Assembly: GCA_021186555.1 (NCBI GenBank)
Contig: JAJKFL010000427.1
Coordinates: forward strand, 24,353,238-24,417,237
DNA length: 64,000 nucleotides
Direction: 5' to 3'
DNA from: Reticulitermes speratus
Taxonomy: Eukaryota > Arthropoda > Insecta > Blattodea > Rhinotermitidae
Positions 63,583 to 64,000 of this stretch are shown here, piece by piece. The notes under the pieces are model-generated. The model saw only the letters and a program-made list of their open reading frames with translations, was not told the DNA's origin and made no database searches. Positions within the stretch are counted from its first letter, which is position 1. The number at the start of each line of letters is the position of its first letter. Made by a program: the position numbers and the translations under genes.

Positions 63583-64000
63583 GCCCGCCACCAAAATGAC
63601 TGAACCCACGCCGAACAAAGGACAGAAGTGAGACCGGACCAACGCCCTTGCCTATCGGCCAATCATGACAGTGACTGAGCCCACGACGACCAAAGGAACA
63701 GAGGCGGGACCGGACCAACGCCTTTGCCTATCGGACCGCCACAACAGTAAATGAGCCCTCGACGACCGAATGAAGAGAGGCGGACCAGACCAACGTCCTT
63801 CCCTATCGGCCTGCCGCCACAGTGACTGAGCCCACGCCGACCAAAGGAACAGAGGCGAGAGCAGAACGACGCCCTTGCCTATCGGCCCGCCACAACAATG
63901 ACTGAAACGACGCCGATCAAAGAAACAGAGGCGCAACCAGACCAACGCCCTTGCCTATCGGTCCGCCTCCAACGTGACAGCCCACGCCGACCAAAGGAAC
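63583..64000 (+). repeat. 76-bp satellite, subfamily B, to window end
   Basis: About five and a half B units in plus orientation (catcggcccgccaccaaaat, then gactgaacccacgccgaac). They face the inverted B block across the 18S modules. The array continues beyond the window. Confidence 0.93.

Overview
The window is nuclear DNA of an animal, most likely an insect. It has one vertebrate-alignable gene with GT-AG introns of several kilobases, AT-rich introns full of SINEs, mariner, pogo/Tigger, Penelope-like and non-LTR debris, and a very large GC-richer satellite block. The LINE and SINE remnants look to me like those common in cockroach/termite-type genomes, but that order-level guess is from memory and unverified.

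Region 1 (1-18.7 kb): the 3' seven coding exons of a SPRYD3 orthologue (two-SPRY-domain protein) on the + strand, 1240-17786. All splice phases agree across six introns and there is no internal stop. The N-terminal exon(s) are not recognisable in the window. The introns hold two tRNA-derived SINE families, two mariner-type deletion derivatives with terminal inverted repeats, and several palindromes. A short assembly gap lies at 18692-18714.

Region 2 (18.7-34.4 kb): a graveyard of mobile elements and broken genes. It contains a Penelope-like RT fragment followed by a hammerhead-ribozyme-like motif, a Tigger transposase fossil, two minus-strand non-LTR fragments, and a decayed coiled-coil gene whose paralogous segments face each other across a perfect 13-bp palindrome. 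It ends with a + strand LINE (PHD-finger ORF1, then AP-endonuclease) that is cut off by the satellite at about 34.44 kb. Hammerhead-like motifs recur at eight places on both strands.

Region 3 (34.4-64 kb): an array of roughly 350 units of a 76-bp repeat in two subfamilies (A and B) alternating in blocks. It has nested higher-order repeats, a 2004-bp exact tandem duplication, a 1286-bp near-exact tandem duplication, a homogenised 75-bp block, an orientation switch at 57.2 kb and a 1.27-kb non-repetitive island at 48.7-49.96 kb. Three chimeric modules carrying only the first ~170 nt of 18S rRNA (5' external-spacer-like sequence, truncated 18S, ~51-bp repeat, B array) lie at 43.8, 62.3 and 63.4 kb. 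The block therefore looks like an rDNA-spacer-derived satellite that has lost functional rRNA genes, at least within this window. Almost every open frame in region 3 is a by-product of the repeat and is not annotated as a gene.
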